Part shown: piece by piece, positions 59,337 through 64,000 of the stretch
Layout: each line of letters starts with the position of its first letter
Position numbering within the stretch: position 1 is the stretch's first letter
NCBI GenBank assembly: GCA_020226215.1
Contig: CM035234.1
Location: forward strand, 48,053,275-48,117,274
Length of the DNA stretch: 64,000 bases
Direction of reading: 5' to 3'
Origin: Sindora glabra
Taxonomy: Eukaryota; Streptophyta; Magnoliopsida; Fabales; Fabaceae
Notes under the pieces: model-generated
Told to the model about the DNA's origin: nothing
The model's database searches: none
Seen by the model: only the letters and a program-made list of their open reading frames with translations
Program-made: the position numbers and the translations under genes

Positions 59337-59555
59337 TAAGACAAAGTTGAAAGAAGATCAGGTTTGCTCCAAGGAAGAAAATGCCTCCGAATAAAATGCA
59401 CAAAGGAAAGAACAGTTGATGATTGCTGAATGAAAAATATAAACTACTGAGAATGAGAGGGATTGCAGAGAGTGGCTGTGAAGAAAGAAGAGAAGAACAG
59501 TGGAACAACGGCTTGGGAGGGTTTTTGAGATGGAGTGCAGAGGGAGGGTAGGGGG

Positions 59556-59563
59556 TATTTAAA
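59556..59563 (-). promoter_or_regulatory. Candidate TATA box of the MULE-B transposase promoter
   Basis: TATTTAAA (TTTAAATA on the minus strand) lies inside the right terminal region just downstream, in the direction of transcription, of the GGCGCC block. On the minus strand it is followed by C/T-rich sequence (CCTCCCTCTGCACTCC, TTCTTCTCTTCTTTCTTCAC) typical of a plant 5' UTR. Placement inside the terminal repeat is usual for MULEs. The distance to the transposase start would require one or more 5' UTR introns. Confidence 0.45.
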
Positions 59564-59569
59564 GAGGTG

Positions 59570-59841
59570 GGGAGGCACCATTTCATCAGGCGCCTCCCAT
59601 TCAAATTTCAAAATTGGCGCCCCTGGAGGGCGCCACTTTGAATGGCGCCTCCATGGTGGGGGCGCCACTTCAAATGGCGCCTCCAAGGGTGCCTTGGGCG
59701 GGAGGACGCCACTTTGAATGGCGCCTCCCAGTGCTCTGAACGCCATTTGGTATGGCGCCCTGCGTATTTCGGTAATTAGTTTTATAACTACAGTAAAACG
59801 GTAAATTGTTTGTAAAATAAACGTAATCCGGTATTTTATCT
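59570..59841. repeat. MULE-B right GGCGCC block and terminal inverted repeat
   Basis: At least six units such as GGCGCCACTTTGAATGGCGC lie at 59577-59760, each nearly palindromic, followed by the TIR (TACAGTAAAACGGTAAATTG, ACGTAATCCGGTATTTTATC) ending at 59841. Confidence 0.88.
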
Positions 59842-59850
59842 GGCTATTTC
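59842..59850. other. 9-bp target site duplication, right copy (GGCTATTTC)
   Basis: Identical to 49337-49345. Confidence 0.9.
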
Positions 59851-60704
59851 TTTAACAAGCATGTCATGGAAGACTGTTAGCAAACGAGTTTTTTGCCAAG
59901 GGGGGATTTGGATCCAAACATTGTAGATTATGTGAGAACAAGGAAGAGACTGTTATTGTTAGCAAGCATGGGATTTATGGCTCAGGCTTGTACCGCTTGA
60001 TCACATAGCGGAGATTTGGTTATTGGATAGCACAAGCTGGATTGAGTTGAATTTGAACAGCAAGGCGTTTAATAATTCATGGGGTGGATGGAATCGATAG
60101 GAGGCAGTCGATTGTTATTTCCTATGGATATGGCGCAACGAGGAGATAAACCTTAAAGACTTTGTTAGGCCTTTAAAATTATTGGAAATAGCTAATCTAA
60201 AAAAAATAAATTTCAAAGAAATACTATACATCTGTTGTCAAAGAAAAGAAGTAGTTGTTGAAGGTATGTAGTAAAATAAAAGAAATGTGTATTAAATTTG
60301 GTTAACTTGTAAAATAGGGAGTGAAATATTTAATGTTTACAAACAGACATTATGCAGAATGTTGTAATTGGAGCTCTCAAAGAAGAGAGAAAACTGCTCG
60401 AGTGTAGGAACACTTCGTAAAAAATATAATGTTATGATGTTTTGTTTGTAAACCTTTCTGCTGTTTGTTTTTCTGTTCCTGTTTCTGTGTTAAAACTCTG
60501 CTTTTCCTGCTGTTTCTTTTGGTTTTCCAACAAAAATCGATGAAAGTAATTCGTGAATATGTCAATGCGGCCCCTGATGCTTATCACAAACATGAAGAAA
60601 AAGCTAATATTGAAGTTGGAAATGTGAAAGTTTGATGGCATCCTCAAACCCCTGAAGATCAGGCGAAAGTTAACATGGATGGAGTTGCTAAATCTAGGAG
60701 TTGT
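59842..60704 (+). pseudogene. LINE-2 ORF2, zf-RVT domain and start of RNase H
   Basis: Continues the zf-RVT domain broken by MULE-B: a stop, then QACHGRLLANEFFAKGGFGS and KHCRLCENKEETV with the Cys-x2-Cys. After a frameshift comes IELNLNSKAFNNSWGGW and VDCYFLWIWRNEEIN, then a linker (about 60540-60630) and WHPQTPEDQAKVNMDGVAKS, the start of the RNase H domain with its DG motif. It is cut at about 60704 by the first AT-rich insertion. Other element-free frames here are shadows. Confidence 0.8.
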
Positions 60705-61777
60705 TTAATTTGTGTAAGTTTCATAAGAAGTATAACTTTTTAAAAAATAGATAAAATTTAAATTATTTAATTGGTCATTATATGTTAAAATAGAGAAGTA
60801 GGACTTCTCAAAAAATTATACTTCTTTCAAAATATAGAAATTGGCTTATTCACTCACCTCTCAATAAATTCTATTTTTTATGTCTTTAACAATTAAAATA
60901 CAATATTATTATTATTACTATTATTACTAATTAATGACTATTTTATCCTCACATTTAATTACTAGAATTTCATTTTATAAACACTTCTTCTTTCACATGA
61001 TATTATTTCCTTCCTTGGCTAAATCTATGTGCTTAAAAACGTTCAAACGATGGCTAAATCTATGTGCTTAAAAACGTTCAAACGATGTTTTAATTTTATG
61101 ATTCTAGTTATTGTTAGAAAAAAATAAAAATACTTTTGTCGAAAACTTCGTTTCGATCCCATTTTATATTGACAACCAATGAAATATATAGGAAGGAAAA
61201 TAGAAGTTTTAAGCAACATAAAACTTTTCAGAATATGATTTAAAACTAATCTGCTAAGTGCTTTTTTATTAAATCATTTTAGATAGATGTGTAATATATG
61301 TATTTTCAAAATAATATGTTTAAAAAAATATATATTATGCATTTGTTAATTTAATTTTTTTATGAATGATATAAAATTTTGAGTTAATTTAATTTCTTTA
61401 TGTAAAATATAAAATCATAAAATAATAAAAATTATAATGCAAAATATATTAAATACATGATTTCAAAGAAAAGAAACTAAAGACAATTAAAATTTATTAA
61501 TATCTATTAAAATAATATTAAGGATGAATTGTACAAAATATTTAAATAATATTAAAATAATAATTATTTTATTAATACTTTTCAAAAAGTTCAAAGGTAA
61601 ATTATACAAAATATAAAAAATTACTTCTTTAAAAATATCTCTTTTTCAATTCAATGAAATAATTTTAATAATTTATTGAAAAATTTATATAAAAAATTAC
61701 TTTTTAGAAAATTTTATTTCTCGTGAAAACGTACTTTTTATTGTGAACTAGATGACTCTCTAATTTGAAATTAGTAG
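60705..61777. mobile_element. AT-rich insertion 1 in LINE-2, probable nonautonomous DNA element
   Basis: About 1.07 kb of noncoding DNA separates two adjoining pieces of one RNase H domain. Near its left side GAAGTAGGACTTCTCAAAAA and ATACTTCTTTCAAAATATAG resemble common hAT-like MITE ends. TTAATTTG (about 60705) and CTAATTTG (about 61760) could be an 8-bp duplication with one mismatch. Exact termini are uncertain. Confidence 0.5.
61017..61086. repeat. Perfect tandem duplication, 35-bp unit, 2 copies
   Basis: Units 61017-61051 and 61052-61086 (start GGCTAAATCTATGTGC) are identical. It lies inside insertion 1. Confidence 0.95.
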
Positions 61778-62010
61778 ATTTTGGGGGTGTTATTTGTGAT
61801 ATATTTGAAAATTGGATTCATGATTCTGCCAAACCTTTGGAATACTACTCTCCCTTTCCAGTTGAATGTTGGGAGGACGGTGGGGGGTATCTGTGGCTTA
61901 CAAGCAACCTGGGACTTGGGTATTTGAAGATTTGTTTAGAAAGTGACTCAAAGGCACTTACTCAATGCTTTTCTACTGGTAAGAGTATTGGAATGATTTA
62001 AAATAGTCAT
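61778..62010 (+). pseudogene. LINE-2 RNase H, middle piece
   Basis: FGGVICDIFENWIHDSA, then VECWEDGGGYLWLTSNLGLG and LKICLESDSKALTQ match the plant LINE RNase H pattern GGVIRD-G-W--G, AELWA---GL-LA and L-VE-DS-A. One frame runs from before 61778 to the TAA at 61999. It is cut again by insertion 2. Confidence 0.82.
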
Positions 62011-63015
62011 AATCTTTTAGGGGATGTTTGGTTCAAGGGATGTTTTTCACATTTGTGGAAATATTTCGTGGGAATGTTACATTCTCAAATTTGATTCAAT
62101 TTTTGAAAAAAATTATTTGAGAATGTAACATTTCTAAAAAAATTTTGAAAGCTAATATTCCTATGAAATATTTTTATAGGAGAAGGTGGGTATCTCACAT
62201 TCCCATTCCATGGGAATATAAATACTAAAGAAAAAATATAATTTTATCTCATTCTTCTATACACTCATTTATAAATATAAATATATATATATATAATAAT
62301 TTTTAATCATTAATATAAATAATATATCATTCATTTATAAATATAAATATATATATATATACAAAGTATTTTTATAAAAATATTTATTAATAAAATAAAT
62401 GAACACTTAATTACTTTTCTTATTTGTATTAAGAAAATGGATAAAAAAGAACATTTAAAGATAAAATATGTTATTATTATTATTTAATTATTTAAAGATT
62501 AAATTTTTTTCTTTTCAATTTAAATTTAAAAAAGATTATTTCTCTTCATTCTCTCTTATTTTCTTTTCAAAGAAAACAAAATTTTTTTGTCAACAATGGA
62601 AAAATTATTTATTTATTTTATATAATTAATTATATGAAAATTCAAATTCAAATTCTTAAAAATTTTAATATTTTATATATTAAATTATTTATTATATTTT
62701 AATCAAATATACTTTAAATTATTAATTTATTAAATCTTCAAAAGTCTTTGTTAATATATTTTTAATTAAATTTATAATTTATTTCAATTTATAACAAAAA
62801 AATTAATAAAGATATTTTTGAAAAAAGTAATAAGATTTCTAAGAATATAAGTGTAAACCAAACATGAGAATATAATATATTTGAGAATATAAATAAATAT
62901 TTTTAAAAATATTTGTATTAAACCAAACATAATAATATTATATTTTTAGAAATTGCATACTTAGGAATTACATTTTTGAAAATGTACACTTTCTTAAAAA
63001 TAAAGATTTAGTAAA
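62011..63015. mobile_element. AT-rich insertion 2 in LINE-2, probable hAT-type MITE
   Basis: The left edge GGGGATGTTTGGTTCAAGGG and right-side copies TAAACCAAACAT (about 62855), TTAAACCAAACAT (about 62917) and GTAAACCAAAG (about 63010) form inverted TTTGGTT / AACCAAA ends, common in plant nonautonomous hAT-type elements. No coding sequence. Precise ends are not resolved, and it may be two nested copies. Confidence 0.5.
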
Positions 63016-63268
63016 CCAAAGTTGGAATGGAAGGTTAGAATTGTACCTACTTATCAAGAAAGTAATACTAGTACAAATTGATTGGCTAACCATAATCTTT
63101 TAGTGGATCTTGACATTATTGAATTCAACATGACTCTTTCTTAAATGTTGAATTTTTATTTAACTGAGGTTATGAGAGCCTCTAAAACTCGTCCTATTGT
63201 TTTTTTCTTAATTTTTTTACCTTTTGAGTTTTAACCTCTTTAATTCAATATATATATATATATATATA
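63016..63268 (+). pseudogene. LINE-2 RNase H, last piece and 3' UTR
   Basis: LEWKVRIVPTYQESNTSTN matches W-V-I-HTYREANQCAD of plant LINE RNase H ends, followed by LANHNLLVDL. A T-rich 3' UTR with TTTTGAGTTTTAACCTCTTT leads to an AT tract at about 63249-63268 where the LINE tail would be. Confidence 0.75.
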
Positions 63269-63951
63269 ATTTATCTTATGCAATAAAAAAAATTGTCTAA
63301 CATAATAAAAACCATGCAAGATGCGCAATTAAAAAATATATATACAGCTAATTAGCTTTGCTGCTTCCGGCAATATACCGCTGTAACAATCAACCCCTAT
63401 AATGCAATAAATAAATAAATAAATAAAATCCACTCCTAATTCCGATAGAGTTATAGATTTCAGAAACCCTACCCCATTGCTTCATGAGAAAGTTTGCTGA
63501 TTATTTAATGATAATAAGGGTAACACCAGCATGACTTACGGATCAAATGAAAGCCAAAAAAAAAAAGTCAAAGGCAGATTCTTTGATTAAAAATCCAATT
63601 ATATCTAGTATATGTAGGATTAGACTTCTAAAAGCTCAACTTTGATGTCTGGCTCTAAAAAGCTTGCGGCCTGCCATCACTTGCTGATTTTGTTACAATG
63701 ATAATTCCATCTGTACGTAAAAGTAAAGCTTTTGGCAATTGCTGGTCTCCATCGATCATAGTTCATCTTCCTGTGTTATACAGGTTTCATTCATTTTAGG
63801 CGGTAATTGTTATCATATCATAATCCATATTACATAGAGTAAATTCTGTTTTCCATCTTTATGAAATTCTGTTTTTTTTCATTCCTATATAATATTTTAT
63901 AGGAATAAAATTGAAAAAAATTGAATTCACATAGGCAGAAAAATGGTTTAC

Positions 63952-64000
<49 letters not shown>
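63269..64000. other. Spacer to window end, no gene recognised
   Basis: Includes an (AAAT)n tract near 63406-63427 and an (AT)n tract from 63956 to the window edge. A less AT-rich patch at 63640-63800 has no family-like coding sequence that I can identify. Confidence 0.6.
63956..64000. repeat. (AT)n microsatellite running off the window
   Basis: 45 bases of uninterrupted AT up to the last base. Confidence 0.97.

Larger units (their letters stand above)
49346..59841 (-). mobile_element. MULE-B: 10.5 kb Mutator-like element with PMD passenger gene
   Basis: The left end GGTTAAAATACCGTTTTAAC and the right end, read inward on the minus strand, AGATAAAATACCGGATTACG are terminal inverted repeats. 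They are flanked by a perfect 9-bp duplication GGCTATTTC (49337-49345 and 59842-59850). Both genes are on the minus strand: transposase (56900-54043), then PMD gene (53423-50979). GGCGCC-rich blocks lie just inside both ends and also around the PMD gene. The long noncoding stretch 56901-59330 is AT-rich with tandem repeats. Presence of both ends and the duplication shows a whole, if decayed, copy. Confidence 0.93.

Noticed and set aside
59332..59746. Minus-strand Pro/Ala-rich frames near the MULE-B right end
   Set aside because: They translate the GGCGCC repeat block and 5' leader; the repeats are palindromic and readable in several frames.
14257..63150. The two LINE copies as one element split by about 41 kb of insertions
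   Set aside because: Both copies contain the zf-RVT Cys region (near 18470 and near 59925), so they overlap and must be separate elements.
1..64000. tRNA, rRNA or CRISPR arrays
   Set aside because: No cloverleaf-like sequence, rRNA-like block or regularly spaced direct repeats with unique spacers was seen; the tandem repeats have no spacers.

Overview
The window is nuclear DNA of a plant, most likely a eudicot. It is strongly AT-rich, and every coding relic I recognise belongs to a plant transposable-element family: Copia, L1-type LINE, CACTA, MULE with Ulp1-like or plant-mobile-domain (PMD) passengers, and hAT-like MITEs. I find no intact host gene, rRNA, tRNA or CRISPR array. Every recognisable open frame is a fragment of a decayed element. 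This is a nested transposon graveyard, and the insertion order can be partly read.

Region by region. 0-13 kb: AT-rich spacer, an inverted pair of ~0.7 kb hAT-like MITEs (3275-3981 and 5510-6230, the second with a near-perfect 8-bp target duplication), a LINE 3' tail, a decayed MULE transposase (about 7.8-9.2 kb) and a possible Gypsy-type LTR. 13.08-20.62 kb: an old Copia element whose two LTRs are flanked by the same 5 bp; its middle is replaced by a broken L1-type LINE (ORF1 and ORF2). 20.89-25.67 kb: a CACTA-like element with typical termini and subterminal repeats but no transposase that I can recognise. 28.4-38.9 kb (MULE-A): a Mutator-like transposase gene (+) convergent with a multi-exon Ulp1/C48-type cysteine protease gene (-). 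The introns and spacers of both genes are filled with dozens of copies of a short palindromic motif (TGTTACTRTTT / AAAYAGTAACA). 41.01-44.14 kb: one solo LTR nested inside a related solo LTR in the opposite orientation. 44-49 kb: AT-rich spacer, a hairpin MITE pair and an inverted repeat.

49.35-59.84 kb (MULE-B): a 10.5 kb MULE bounded by a perfect 9-bp target duplication (GGCTATTTC). It carries two minus-strand genes, a transposase with a PB1-like N-terminus and a PMD (MAIN/MAIL1-like) gene. It has arrays of the palindrome AATGGCGCC at its ends and also internally around the PMD gene. MULE-B interrupts the zinc-finger domain of a 5'-truncated LINE whose remaining pieces run to about 63.27 kb and are broken by two further AT-rich insertions.

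For reading the genes together: in both large MULEs the transposase is accompanied by a non-transposase protein (Ulp1-like protease in A, PMD protein in B) and by a dense array of one short palindromic motif in noncoding DNA. All genes carry premature stops, nearly all explicable as C-to-T or G-to-A changes, and catalytic Asp-to-Asn changes, so nothing here is likely to be active. The motif arrays plus their companion genes are the best candidates for an under-described system.
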